Below, in pieces: positions 25,682-35,872 of a DNA stretch of 64,000 nt; positions within the stretch are counted from its first letter, which is position 1, and every line of letters starts with the position of its first letter. This DNA is from Peloplasma aerotolerans (GTDB lineage Bacteria; Bacillota_I; Bacilli_A; Acholeplasmatales; Acholeplasmataceae): the NCBI RefSeq assembly GCF_030012175.1, contig NZ_JASCXW010000004.1, forward strand, positions 1 through 64,000, in the 5' to 3' direction. Below the pieces are notes generated by a model. It was not told where the DNA came from. It did not search any database and saw nothing but the letters and a program-made list of their open reading frames with translations. The translations under genes and the position numbers were made by a program.

Positions 25682-27396
25682 AACTAATAGTGTTATTAGA
25701 TGAGAAAATTAGTAACAGTATTGTCGATGATGAAGACATAATATTGACAGATAATCAAAATATCATTAACAATAGCAATTTACTAAATGCAACTGTGAAA
25801 AGAATCGATTATACAATAAATGATCATGATGTTGAACTCTCTAATTCAATTACCAAGTTCTTTAATTTGCATATTGAAGATAATGATGAATTCAGAAACG
25901 TTTATTTTGCAAGATATTTTAGGCCAATAACTGCAATTATAACTAATGCTATTAATTTGATTGAAGAATACAAGATAACTAAACTTGTATTAGTAGGCGG
26001 CTCTAGTTATAAATACAATACCATTATTGGTGGTAATGGTGAAGGAAAGAAACAATTTTATAAAACTTCATGGAGTATAAATTTTATATTAAAATCTATA
26101 GTAGAGAAAAATTACGATATTGAAATAATATGGAAAAAAAAGAAGGATAGATTTTTCATGTTTATACATAATTATCTAAGAAACGTTTTTTGTATATATG
26201 GAGCATTTTACATAAAAATTCTTAAATGCAAAATTAGTAGAGAAGAAAGTGGTAAAAAAAAAGACGTTTATGGAGAAAACAGAATCTTTGGTGTTGCATT
26301 TCTTTCTTTGCAAGCTCAATATTTGGAAACTCTTTTTTCACATCATTCAATAAATAATTATCAAATAATATCACAAAAAAAGATTGCTGTAGTTAGAGAT
26401 AAATCTGTAATAATGAATCCATTAAGTTTTCACCAAACTATAATAAATTTTCGTGAATCCAAAATACGAATTCAAAACGACTTATTCTTTAAATATAACA
26501 ACATCGAATTCAAAATAGAACGTAAAACATTCACATTAAATCTTAGACTACTTAGATTTCAACATAAATATACTGTTCAACAGTTGATTAATACATTTAA
26601 TAAGTTGGGAGGTACGAATAGTGATAGAATAGTGACAGATATGACTTATGGAAATAATATTATAGCTGTTAATGAGGTAGCTAAAAAAATATCTATGAAT
26701 CACATTAACTTGCAATATGTTGCAATGAGTAAAATGTGCTTTCCAAAGATTGATCTTGCAGATGAATATTACTTATACTCTAAAAAAACGTATGAGTTTT
26801 TCAAAGAACTATCTAACAAATATAAATTCTATTTACCTACTCTTGCAGAACCGAAAAGTCGTTCATATGAGAAACTAATTATAGAAGTCATTATTTTTAC
26901 TCAGCCAGATCAATATACAGAGAAGTATCTATTACTAGTGCGAAACTTAATTGCTTATCTAAAACAAATTAATTCAACAGTAAGGTTATCTATTAAACCA
27001 CATTATAGGCAAGATAAGATTCTGGAGTTTACAAATATTATTCATAAATATAAGTATGGTGCAATTTATGATAAGAGTGTAGGTGTTAAAGATCTGATAG
27101 TAAAATCTGATGTAATTATTAGCATGACTTCATCAGTTTTATTCGAAGCTCTAATGAACGGAAAAATGGCGATCATTGCCAATTTAGATGAGGAAGTTGA
27201 ATTCTATGTTCAAAATAATGATATTTGTTACCCTGAAGTAAACATACAGTGTAAGACTATACAAGAAATAGTAGATGTAATTACTAATTATAACGATAGC
27301 TATAAAATTTATAGAGAAAAATATTATAGGTATATGGATTTAATGGGTAAACACCAAAACTTAAATAAAATACTATCTCAGAACAAGGAGGTATAA
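25678..27396 (+). CDS. Large unknown protein, possible capsule glycosyltransferase
   Basis: A 572-residue protein not recognised with confidence. The C-terminal third has VKSDVIISMTSSVLFEALMNGKMAIIAN, the pattern at the donor site of capsule polysaccharide and CDP/CMP-sugar transferases. The earlier TKLVLVGGSSYKYNT resembles the N-terminal Rossmann of the same group. There is no signal peptide and no clear membrane span. Because the cluster makes CMP-legionaminate, it is a candidate nonulosonate transferase. It overlaps the polymerase by four bases. Confidence 0.5.
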   Translation: MKLIVLLDEKISNSIVDDEDIILTDNQNIINNSNLLNATVKRIDYTINDHDVELSNSITKFFNLHIEDNDEFRNVYFARYFRPITAIITNAINLIEEYKITKLVLVGGSSYKYNTIIGGNGEGKKQFYKTSWSINFILKSIVEKNYDIEIIWKKKKDRFFMFIHNYLRNVFCIYGAFYIKILKCKISREESGKKKDVYGENRIFGVAFLSLQAQYLETLFSHHSINNYQIISQKKIAVVRDKSVIMNPLSFHQTIINFRESKIRIQNDLFFKYNNIEFKIERKTFTLNLRLLRFQHKYTVQQLINTFNKLGGTNSDRIVTDMTYGNNIIAVNEVAKKISMNHINLQYVAMSKMCFPKIDLADEYYLYSKKTYEFFKELSNKYKFYLPTLAEPKSRSYEKLIIEVIIFTQPDQYTEKYLLLVRNLIAYLKQINSTVRLSIKPHYRQDKILEFTNIIHKYKYGAIYDKSVGVKDLIVKSDVIISMTSSVLFEALMNGKMAIIANLDEEVEFYVQNNDICYPEVNIQCKTIQEIVDVITNYNDSYKIYREKYYRYMDLMGKHQNLNKILSQNKEV

Positions 27397-27402
27397 TTAT
27401 TA

Positions 27403-28815
27403 ATGATTAGAGAAATGATTAAAAAGTGTCCTAGATTTATTTATAATCCTATTCGCTATATTTATGATAGACTTCCCACTTACATAACTACCAGCAAAAG
27501 ATACCGGAAAATATACAATGAAACAATTAAAATATTAGAAGAATCACAGAATTGGTCAGAAAGTAAGGTGAAAAAGTTCCAGTTTAATGAGTTAAAAAAA
27601 ATACTGATTCATGCTTACGAAACTGTTCCATATTATATTAGGTTGTTTGATGCCATTGATTTTGATCCCTACATTTTTTCGGACATTAATCAAATGAATA
27701 AAATTCCTTTCTTGACGAAAAAAATAATTCAAAATAATCTAAATGAAATGCTGTCTGTTCAACAAAACAAAAAAGACATTTCAATAAAAAGTACTGGAGG
27801 GTCAACTGGAGAACCAATGGGTTTTTATGTAGATAGTACCTATGATTTGGCCAGAGAAAACGCTTTTATAGATACTTTATATTTAAGATTTGGTTACAAT
27901 AAAAAGGAAAAAACTTTTATATTAAGAGGAAAATTATTGAATGGTATCAGTGAAAAAAAGAATAAGTATGTAACGATAAATAAGATGAAAAAGCAGATGT
28001 TTGGATCATCTTATCATCTTAATTCTAAAAATATTCAGTTTTATATTAAGGCTTTATTTGACTACAAGCCAAAAACTATTATTGCATATCCTTCTTCTTT
28101 AACACTTATAGCAAATTATCTAAATTTAGAGAAAACGAAATGTGATTTTGTAAACAAAATTATTTTGGCTTCTGAAAACGTTTATGATTATCAAAGAGAT
28201 TTATTTAATAAAGTGTTCGCTAATTCCAGAACTTTTAGCTTTTATGGACATACAGAACATGCTGTTTTTGCTGGAGAATGCGAATTAAGTCATAATTACC
28301 ATATTCAGGATGAGTATGGATTTACTGAATTAGTAGATGAAAATGGTCGCTGGATAACTGAAGAGTGTGCCAAGGGTGAAATTGTATCTACAAGTTTTAA
28401 CAACTATACTATGCCTTTTATCAGATATAAAACAGGAGATATAGGAGTAAATACAAATGTTCAATGTGAGTGTGGAAGACCCTATCGAACTCTAAAATCT
28501 ATTGAAGGCAGAATGCAAGAATATATTTATCTTAGTGATAAAACAAAAGTTTCACTAACTAGCATAATTCACTCTCAACACCTAGATGAACTTGCAAAAG
28601 TGTCTGAATATCAAATTATTCAACATTCTATTGGAGAAATTACAATTAATCTTATTCCACTGACAGAATTTACAGAAAACGATAAAAAAGGTATTGAAAG
28701 CAAGATTACAGCTGCTGTAAATGGAAAGTTAGTTGTTCATATTCATCTAACTAATGAAATTAAAAAGACTATAAGAGGAAAGCATAAATTTCTAATACAA
28801 AATATTAAAGAATGA
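27403..28815 (+). CDS. CapK/PaaK-like adenylate-forming protein
   Basis: A 470-residue protein of the phenylacetate-CoA ligase (PaaK/CapK) group. STGGSTGEPMGFY is the P-loop-like adenylation motif, FYGHTEHAVFAGEC the central block, and IRYKTGDIG with a Cys-rich QCECGRPYRT and SIEGRMQEY the C-terminal adenylation signature. CapK-type proteins occur in many capsule loci and may activate an acyl group or amino acid that decorates a sugar. ATG follows AAGGAGG. Confidence 0.8.
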   Translation: MIREMIKKCPRFIYNPIRYIYDRLPTYITTSKRYRKIYNETIKILEESQNWSESKVKKFQFNELKKILIHAYETVPYYIRLFDAIDFDPYIFSDINQMNKIPFLTKKIIQNNLNEMLSVQQNKKDISIKSTGGSTGEPMGFYVDSTYDLARENAFIDTLYLRFGYNKKEKTFILRGKLLNGISEKKNKYVTINKMKKQMFGSSYHLNSKNIQFYIKALFDYKPKTIIAYPSSLTLIANYLNLEKTKCDFVNKIILASENVYDYQRDLFNKVFANSRTFSFYGHTEHAVFAGECELSHNYHIQDEYGFTELVDENGRWITEECAKGEIVSTSFNNYTMPFIRYKTGDIGVNTNVQCECGRPYRTLKSIEGRMQEYIYLSDKTKVSLTSIIHSQHLDELAKVSEYQIIQHSIGEITINLIPLTEFTENDKKGIESKITAAVNGKLVVHIHLTNEIKKTIRGKHKFLIQNIKE

Positions 28816-28828
28816 GGTGAACTTAAAA

Positions 28829-29941
28829 ATGGTAACAACGATGCTATCATATGGAGATACACTTTTGGAGAATGAGTTTATTGAGTCTCTACCTATTTCA
28901 AAATTATCTAGTCATTTTTTGAATTCTGATATTATCACTTTCAATCTTGAAACTGTTATCTCGGATTCCATAACTTCTAGTATTGATAAAGCATTTAATT
29001 TTAAAACATCTACAAGAAATTTAAAAGATTTCAAAAGTATACTAAGTGATAAGTTACTTGTTTGCAATATAGCAAATAATCATATTTTGGACTTTGGTGT
29101 AGAGGGTTTGAAGGACACTATTGAGAATATGATTAAATTAGATTTCTCTTTTGTTGGTTATTCTCAAAATTTAAAAGTAGAAGAGGGAATATTATTTCGT
29201 GAAGTTAATGGTATAAAATTTGCCTTTTTAGGGGCTCATAATGCAGATAATGTCACAGTTCATAAACCTGGTCTTACTTCACTGGATGAAAGTTTATGTG
29301 CAAAAGTGAATTATGCTAAACACAAAAGTGATTTTGTTATTTTACATTTACATTGGGGCGAAGAACTTAGTGTCTGTCCTAGTCCCAATCAAGTCAAATT
29401 TGCTCATATGCTTATTGAGTCGGGAGTTGATGTTATTCTGGGACATCATCCTCATATTTTGCAATCTATTGAGAACTACAAGAACGGTATTATAGCATAC
29501 TCACAAGGTAATTTTCAAATGATAACATACGATTATTCGATTAAAACTAAAATAAGTATGATACTTTCGTTTGAATTTAATCAAAAAAAAGTCAGTTATA
29601 AAATTATCCCTGTTGTCATAAATAAAAGAATACCTAATTTAATCCAGGATCCCATAAACGCTAAGTTATATAGTGAATATATGATCGAGGCTGACTATTA
29701 CTTTAAAAAAAATAGTTGGTTTATGTTTTATATATATACAAGTAAACAGTATCTAATAGATTCTCTACAAGCATGGAAAATTAGACTCAATAAGCGAGAA
29801 AAAAGATTAGTCCTCAAGATTTTGAGATGGCTTCTGTCAAAAAAAACAATAACTATGTTTCTTTTCTTACCATTTAACTTGGTTTTTGTAAATTCAATAT
29901 CAAGAAAAATCATTAGGAAATCTAAAGAAAAGACTTTGTAG
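28829..29941 (+). CDS. CapA-like metallophosphatase-fold protein
   Basis: A 370-residue member of the CapA/PGA_cap family. It carries the early LSYGDTLLEN, then FNLETVISDS, CNIANNHILDFG, LHLHWGEEL and VILGHHPHILQ, and SQGNF, all metal-site motifs of this calcineurin-like fold. CapA proteins assist poly-gamma-glutamate or capsule decoration. Here, next to CapK, it may process a decorated repeat unit. A hydrophobic C-terminal segment could reach the membrane. ATG 28829 is chosen over GTG 28817 because GAGGTGA lies nine bases before the ATG. Confidence 0.82.
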   Translation: MVTTMLSYGDTLLENEFIESLPISKLSSHFLNSDIITFNLETVISDSITSSIDKAFNFKTSTRNLKDFKSILSDKLLVCNIANNHILDFGVEGLKDTIENMIKLDFSFVGYSQNLKVEEGILFREVNGIKFAFLGAHNADNVTVHKPGLTSLDESLCAKVNYAKHKSDFVILHLHWGEELSVCPSPNQVKFAHMLIESGVDVILGHHPHILQSIENYKNGIIAYSQGNFQMITYDYSIKTKISMILSFEFNQKKVSYKIIPVVINKRIPNLIQDPINAKLYSEYMIEADYYFKKNSWFMFYIYTSKQYLIDSLQAWKIRLNKREKRLVLKILRWLLSKKTITMFLFLPFNLVFVNSISRKIIRKSKEKTL

Positions 29942-30019
29942 TTATCATTATTTATTGCAATAAATACTAAATTACACGTAAGGATATAGGTATTAGATAA
30001 ACTTTAGGAGGATTCAGTA

Positions 30020-31762
30020 TTGAGCAAATTAGCAATATCAAGAATACACAAATTTCTGACTAAGTATGGGGTACTTTCAGGACCTTTCCATTTAATAAAA
30101 TGGTGGAAAACAAAAAGACAATTTTCTAAATATGCCATATTTTTTTCTAATCTTAACTTTCAGAATGTAAAGATAACTCAAAAAAAGATAAATTTTAATA
30201 AATTCTACACAGGTCAAATTACGGAAGAAACATCACAAATATTAAATGGTAAAAGACAGATACTGTTTTATAATGAAAATGATAATATAAAGAATGTTGA
30301 TGCAAAAAATAAATGGGAATTAAATAGATTTCAGCACATATGTATTTTGGCATTAAACAATTCAAATTTTAAAGTGACTGATTATATCAATCAAGAAATA
30401 CAAAGTAATATGGATGTATTAACCGGAACTAATGCAATGGAAGTGTCTATTTCACTTATAAATTTCATTACATATTTTCAAATTAGCAGCAGCGAAAACA
30501 ATATAAATATCGAAATTGTTTTGAAATTCATGGTAAAAGCTATGAATTATATATTAAAGAATATTGAAATTGGAATCAAATACTCATCAAATCATTATTT
30601 TTTCAATTTATTAGGGATTTTATGGTATCTAGAGAATACTGAATATAACGAAAAATTAGCTAATCTAAAAAAGATTAGTTATAAGGAATTAGTTAAGTTT
30701 TTAGACAAGTCTATATTAGAGGATGGATCGTATTTTGAAGGATCTACATATTACCATAAATATATTAATGAGTCGCTAATGTTATTTATGGTCTTTAATA
30801 AAGACTCTAATATGTACAATTTACTTATGAAGTATTCAGAAAAATTATTTAGATTTACAAAGTATTCATCAATGAACGATCAATTGATAGGTATTGGCGA
30901 CAATGATTCAGGACGGTTATTTGCCCTGCCACAATATTTCAATTATTCTAGCACAAACTTGGAATTAATATATCGTCTAGCTACTGAACTTGGAATTTCA
31001 ACTGATTATTCATACTCTAGTTTTTCAAATAATCCTAAATTATTGAATAAAAACAATATGCAATCCTTCGGTTTGTTAAAACTAGAAAATGAAAAATGGA
31101 GTATTGCGATAAGAGCAAGTAATGCCACAAGTAGAACAAGTACGAAGATTGTTAACTGTCATTTTCACAATGATCAATTTTCAATTATAGCTAATTATAA
31201 AAACATACCTTTGTTTATTGAAAAGGGTACTTACTCGTATGTTTCTGATAATCAATTCAGAAAAGTAAATATGGAGACAAAGGCTCATAATTCGTTGTTT
31301 ATAAAAGGGATTGAACCCAATTTGATAACTAATGACTGGAGATGTTTTGCAAGATTAGACAAAGCTGTAATAAGAGTATTTGACTCAACCAAAGCAATGC
31401 TTGAACATAACGACTATAAGGAATTTACTCATCAAAGAGAAATCGAAATTAATCATAGTTTTATTATAAAAGATAGAGTTATTTATGCAGAAAATGCTAC
31501 AATAGCAGATATATACCTACAGTTTTATCTTCATCCCTCTACCACAGTAGATGTTGTAGATAAAAATGTTATTATTTTAAATTTAAACAACCTGTATAAC
31601 ATTAGATTCAAGTCTGCAAATAACAGTATTATCTCTTTATCAGAATCGACTGTGTCAACGGAATATGGATGTATACAGAAAACCTTATTAATTTCCGTTA
31701 AACTCAATAAAGTAGATGTTGAAAAGCATATGGATAATCTGATCTTTGTTGAAGTAATATGA
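30020..31762 (+). CDS. Heparinase II/III-family protein
   Basis: A 580-residue protein. The N-terminal alpha-barrel contains NHYFFNLLGILWYL, EDGSYFEGSTYYHKY and GIGDNDSGRLF. The C-terminal beta-sandwich contains CHFHNDQFSIIANYKN and ETKAHNSLFI. Family members cleave uronic-acid-containing polysaccharides by beta-elimination. The catalytic Tyr/His candidates are visible (STYYHKY). No signal peptide is seen. In a cluster that makes ManNAcA (wecB/wecC) it could trim or release the polymer. TTG 30020 is the start, with AGGAGG upstream. Confidence 0.75.
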   Translation: MSKLAISRIHKFLTKYGVLSGPFHLIKWWKTKRQFSKYAIFFSNLNFQNVKITQKKINFNKFYTGQITEETSQILNGKRQILFYNENDNIKNVDAKNKWELNRFQHICILALNNSNFKVTDYINQEIQSNMDVLTGTNAMEVSISLINFITYFQISSSENNINIEIVLKFMVKAMNYILKNIEIGIKYSSNHYFFNLLGILWYLENTEYNEKLANLKKISYKELVKFLDKSILEDGSYFEGSTYYHKYINESLMLFMVFNKDSNMYNLLMKYSEKLFRFTKYSSMNDQLIGIGDNDSGRLFALPQYFNYSSTNLELIYRLATELGISTDYSYSSFSNNPKLLNKNNMQSFGLLKLENEKWSIAIRASNATSRTSTKIVNCHFHNDQFSIIANYKNIPLFIEKGTYSYVSDNQFRKVNMETKAHNSLFIKGIEPNLITNDWRCFARLDKAVIRVFDSTKAMLEHNDYKEFTHQREIEINHSFIIKDRVIYAENATIADIYLQFYLHPSTTVDVVDKNVIILNLNNLYNIRFKSANNSIISLSESTVSTEYGCIQKTLLISVKLNKVDVEKHMDNLIFVEVI

Positions 31763-31783
31763 GTTAATTCTCTGGAGGAATGT

Positions 31784-33214
31784 ATGAATGTAGATTATGT
31801 GAAAAACACTAAAAGCAATAAACATATTACTCATTTAGGTATATATTTTATTGGGGCACTTTTGCTAAATGGTCTTTCTTTTCTGACAACACCTATATAT
31901 ACTCGTATTCTACCCATAGATGATTTTGGAGTAGTGACTATTTTTAGAACCTGGGTTATGTTCTTTTCAACCTTTATTGGGTTACAAGTTGTCGGTTCAA
32001 TTGCAACTGCAAGAGTTCATAAAAGTGAAAAAGATTTTGAAGTATATATGAAGAACATTACAATGCTCTCATTATTTGGATTTCTTATATTGAGTTTAAT
32101 AGTAATCTTATTCAAGTTTCAAATTGGTAAAATTCTGAATCTTGATAGTACACTTGTTTTTCATCTATTGATTCAATCATATGGTACAGCATGTGTAAAC
32201 TTATTTACAGTATACACAATTCAAACTAGGAAGCCAAAACAAAATGTTATATTTTCAATCCTTTTTGCTTTTTTTAGTACTCTAATAAGCATTATGATAA
32301 TTTTATCGTTATCAAACGATATGTATATGGGTAAAATATATGGTTATACAATCGCTTATACTATAATTATTATTTTTGTTCTATTTAGGTTTTTGTTAAT
32401 AACTGGGAAATTTAGAATATCTGACTGGAAATATTCCTTGTTATTAGGAACCCCTTTAATCTTACATCTAATGTCAAACATTTTAATAAGTCAGTCAGAT
32501 AGAATCTTTTTAGAACGCATAATAGGTCAAACCGCGGTTGCAATTTATAGTGTTTCATATACAATTGCTACAATTGGGTTAATTTTGTCTGAAATTACAA
32601 ATAAGATATGGTCTCCGTGGTATTTGGATCAAACAAAAGCAGGAGAAACAAAAAAAATAAATTCAGTTTCTTTGCTTTATGTTAAGTTAATATCTATAAT
32701 TTTCATATCTCTTTCTTTAGTATCAAATGAAATTCTAGTGTTGATGGCTCCAATAGAATATCAGTCAGGTATATCAAGTCTATTAATCATCGTTTTCGCT
32801 ATATTTTTTCAGTTTTTATATAGATTTCCGCTTGGATTTGAGCAATATTGCAAAAATATGAAATGGGTTGCATTAAATACTTTGATAGCCACAGGGGTGA
32901 ATATTTCGATTAACTTTATACTTATAAGTCGGATAGGAATACTAGGTGCTGCCATCTCAACTCTAGTGTCTTACATAATCTTATTCCTACTTCATGAATT
33001 TGTTGCAAGAAATATCATAAAAGGATATAATATAGAGTTTAGAAATTATATATTTGGCATCTTTGGAGTTGGATCAATTGCTATTCTCAGTTATATATTT
33101 ATAAATTTATGGCCAGTCAGATATTTTTGTTTAGTTTTAATATGGTGTATTTCTATTTATCATTTTTTAAAGAATAAAAAAAATAGTTCTCGAGGAGGAT
33201 TCATTAATGATTAA
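31784..33214 (+). CDS. Wzx-type polysaccharide flippase
   Basis: A 476-residue membrane protein with about 12-14 helices. GLSFLTTPIYTRILPIDDFG near residues 25-55 is the typical start of MOP-superfamily flippases, and GQTAVAIYSVSYTIATIG lies in the middle. It moves undecaprenyl-linked repeat units across the membrane for Wzy. ATG follows TGGAGGA; the end overlaps wecC by 8 bases. Confidence 0.85.
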   Translation: MNVDYVKNTKSNKHITHLGIYFIGALLLNGLSFLTTPIYTRILPIDDFGVVTIFRTWVMFFSTFIGLQVVGSIATARVHKSEKDFEVYMKNITMLSLFGFLILSLIVILFKFQIGKILNLDSTLVFHLLIQSYGTACVNLFTVYTIQTRKPKQNVIFSILFAFFSTLISIMIILSLSNDMYMGKIYGYTIAYTIIIIFVLFRFLLITGKFRISDWKYSLLLGTPLILHLMSNILISQSDRIFLERIIGQTAVAIYSVSYTIATIGLILSEITNKIWSPWYLDQTKAGETKKINSVSLLYVKLISIIFISLSLVSNEILVLMAPIEYQSGISSLLIIVFAIFFQFLYRFPLGFEQYCKNMKWVALNTLIATGVNISINFILISRIGILGAAISTLVSYIILFLLHEFVARNIIKGYNIEFRNYIFGIFGVGSIAILSYIFINLWPVRYFCLVLIWCISIYHFLKNKKNSSRGGFIND

Positions 33215-34427
33215 TGTTATAGGATTAGGTTATATTGGTTTGCCAACAGCTTTAATTTTGTCAAAGAACGGATTGAAAGTAGTAGGAACAGATATTAGCA
33301 GTGAAGTAGTGCAAAAGTTGAATTCTGGTATCATCACTTTTGAAGAAAATGGACTACAAGAGTTATTTATTGATGCGTGTAAGAATAAAATAGTTTTTTC
33401 AACTGAATATATTAAAACTGACATATACATTATTGCTGTACCTACACCATTTTTACAATTAAGTAAAAAACTTGATTCTTCATATATAATAAAAGCAGTC
33501 CATTCTGTTCTAGACATTTGTGAGCCAGGATCAATTATTGTCATTGAATCAACAATTTCACCTGGTTCTATTGATAGATATGTGCGCCCAGAAGTAGAAA
33601 AACGAAATTATATTATCGGAAAAGATATCCATATTGTTCATGCTCCAGAAAGAATTATTCCTGGCAACATGATCTATGAGTTAGAGAATAACTCTAGAAC
33701 TATTGGTGCAGATTCAATTGAAATTGCTAATAAAATTAAAACAGTGTATTCCTCATTTTGTAAAGGAGAAATTGTTGTTACCGATATTAGATCAGCTGAA
33801 ATGTCAAAAGTAGTTGAAAATACATACAGAGATATCAATATTGCTTTCGCAAATGAATTGGCTAAAATTTGTAGATCAGATAATATGGATGTCTATGAAA
33901 TAATTAAAATTGCAAATAAGCATCCAAGAGTTAATATTTTGCAACCCGGACCTGGTGTTGGTGGTCATTGTATTTCAGTTGATCCATGGTTCCTGGTTGG
34001 AGATTATCCTGATTTAACAAATTTGATTTTATCAGCAAGAAAAGTAAATGATTCTATGCCAAATCACGTTTTAAAGAGAATCAGCTTTATAATGAAAGAA
34101 AATAATATTAGAAATGTATCAGATGTTGGATTATATGGACTAACTTATAAGGAGAATGTCGATGACACGAGAGAAAGTCCTACTCTCCAATTGCTTAAAC
34201 AAATGGAAGAACATCTTTCATTTGGTGTTAAAGTTTATGATCCATACATTAAGTCTCATTTAGTTGAAAATCAATATTTTGATTTCAATCTATTTATTAA
34301 TGATATTAAGATTCTTGTTATTATGGTTGCACATAAACAAATTATAGAGAACATTAATTTATTATCAGAAATCATTATATTTGATACAAAAAATATAGTA
34401 CAAAAAAAAGGTGTTTACAAATTGTAG
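33207..34427 (+). CDS. wecC: UDP-N-acetyl-D-mannosamine dehydrogenase
   Basis: A 406-residue NAD-dependent sugar-nucleotide dehydrogenase: GLGYIGLPTA (NAD site), APERI, and RVNILQPGPGVGGHC with catalytic Cys255 followed by ISVDPWF. The RVNILQPGPG form is characteristic of WecC-type enzymes. The C-terminal GLTYKENVDDTRESPT closes the family pattern. It oxidises UDP-ManNAc to UDP-ManNAcA. The substrate is supplied by the next gene. ATG follows GAGGAGG. Confidence 0.88.
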   Translation: MINVIGLGYIGLPTALILSKNGLKVVGTDISSEVVQKLNSGIITFEENGLQELFIDACKNKIVFSTEYIKTDIYIIAVPTPFLQLSKKLDSSYIIKAVHSVLDICEPGSIIVIESTISPGSIDRYVRPEVEKRNYIIGKDIHIVHAPERIIPGNMIYELENNSRTIGADSIEIANKIKTVYSSFCKGEIVVTDIRSAEMSKVVENTYRDINIAFANELAKICRSDNMDVYEIIKIANKHPRVNILQPGPGVGGHCISVDPWFLVGDYPDLTNLILSARKVNDSMPNHVLKRISFIMKENNIRNVSDVGLYGLTYKENVDDTRESPTLQLLKQMEEHLSFGVKVYDPYIKSHLVENQYFDFNLFINDIKILVIMVAHKQIIENINLLSEIIIFDTKNIVQKKGVYKL

Positions 34428-34440
34428 AGAGGTGATTCTT

Positions 34441-35538
34441 TTGAAAAAAATTATGGTTGTATTTGGTACAAGACCTGAGGCTATAAAAATGTGTCCAGTA
34501 GTTAATGAGTTAAAAACTAGAGAGAAAATAAAAACTATTGTTTGTGTGACTGGGCAGCATAAGGAAATGCTCAAACAAGTACTAGATACGTTTAAAATAG
34601 TTCCTGATTATGATTTATCAATAATGAGACCAAAACAGTCTTTATTTGATATTACAATCTCTATTTTGGAAAAGATGAAAAAAATATTGATTGATAGTAA
34701 CCCAGATTTAGTGCTTGTTCATGGTGATACTTCCACCACATTTGTAACCAGTTTAGCGTGTTTTTACTTGCAGATTCCAGTTGGACACGTTGAGGCAGGC
34801 TTAAGAACATACGATATTTATTCTCCTTATCCAGAAGAATTCAACAGGCAAGCCGTAAGTATTATTGCTAAGTATAACTTTGCCCCTACTAAAATATCAT
34901 ATGATAATTTGTTAACTGAGGGAAGAAGAAAAGAAACTATCTATATAACTGGTAATACCGCAATTGATGCACTTAAAACAACAATATCTAAGAACTATAC
35001 ACATGAATTATTGACTTGGGCAAATGGTTCAAAGTTAATTATGATTACTGCTCACCGCAGGGAGAATTTAGGGTTGCCTATGCACAATATGTTTAGAGCA
35101 ATTAGAAGAATTCTTGAAGAACATCCTGAAGTTAAAGCTATTTATCCGATTCATATGAATCCTGCTGTAAGAAAGATAGCAAATGAAGAATTTTCTAATC
35201 TTAATAGAATAAAAATTATTGAACCACTAGATGTTATAGATTTTCATAATTTTTTAGCTCGATCATATTTAATTCTTACAGATAGTGGTGGAATTCAAGA
35301 AGAAGCACCAAGTTTAGGTGTACCTGTTCTAGTTATGAGGGAAACGACTGAAAGACCCGAAGGAATTAAAGCTGGAACATTAAAATTGGTTGGAACAACA
35401 GAAAGCAAAATTTACATAAATTTTAAACTGCTACTAGATGACAAAGAAGAATATACTAGAATGAGTAAGGCTTCAAACCCGTATGGAGACGGAATGGCAT
35501 CGAAGAGAATAGTAGATATTTTGGAATCGAATGATTAA
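34441..35538 (+). CDS. wecB: UDP-N-acetylglucosamine 2-epimerase (non-hydrolysing)
   Basis: A 365-residue protein with GTRPEAIKMCPVV, VHGDTSTTF, GHVEAGLRTYD, TAHRRENLG and LTDSGGIQEEAPSLGVP. It interconverts UDP-GlcNAc and UDP-ManNAc, feeding wecC. TTG 34441 is the start because GAGAGGTGAT lies just before it; the longer in-frame ATG at 34411 lies inside the end of wecC and lacks a binding site. Confidence 0.92.
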   Translation: MKKIMVVFGTRPEAIKMCPVVNELKTREKIKTIVCVTGQHKEMLKQVLDTFKIVPDYDLSIMRPKQSLFDITISILEKMKKILIDSNPDLVLVHGDTSTTFVTSLACFYLQIPVGHVEAGLRTYDIYSPYPEEFNRQAVSIIAKYNFAPTKISYDNLLTEGRRKETIYITGNTAIDALKTTISKNYTHELLTWANGSKLIMITAHRRENLGLPMHNMFRAIRRILEEHPEVKAIYPIHMNPAVRKIANEEFSNLNRIKIIEPLDVIDFHNFLARSYLILTDSGGIQEEAPSLGVPVLVMRETTERPEGIKAGTLKLVGTTESKIYINFKLLLDDKEEYTRMSKASNPYGDGMASKRIVDILESND

Positions 35539-35868
35539 GTGATTTAGCATATATTTTAAAGTAAGTTTCTACATTAGTATGAAATATGAAATTATTATTG
35601 TTGATATTTTAGATTAGCTAGGATTACATTTATATATAAAATTAGATTAATGCCTTAGTGATGAATTTGCTTTCATCAAAAATCTAACATTTAAAAAATA
35701 CAGTTATTTGTTCATTTTATTTATTATTAAAAATTGAATATATAGGACGTACTTATCATATAAATTCGAGAATATTATGTGTGTGCTATACTGAAAAATG
35801 ATTAATCGATTTACAATAATGTATAAAAAAGGAGAAACTGCATTGGATTTTATGCGGAAATACAAAAT
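35539..35868 (+). promoter_or_regulatory. Intergenic region with probable promoter of the nonulosonate block
   Basis: This 330-base gap carries no large frame. An extended -10, TG-C-TATACT (TATACT 35787-35792), is the best promoter candidate, about 80 bases before legB. A small leader frame with its own ribosome binding site follows. A weak TGATGA/TCATCA hairpin lies further upstream. Confidence 0.4.
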
Positions 35869-35872
35869 ATGA
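35843..35872 (+). CDS. Nine-residue leader frame overlapping legB
   Basis: TTG 35843 sits eight bases after a strong AAAAAAGGAG and encodes nine residues. Its TGA (35870-35872) overlaps the legB ATG as ATGA. legB has no ribosome binding site of its own, so this frame probably delivers ribosomes by translational coupling. Confidence 0.4.
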   Translation: MDFMRKYKI

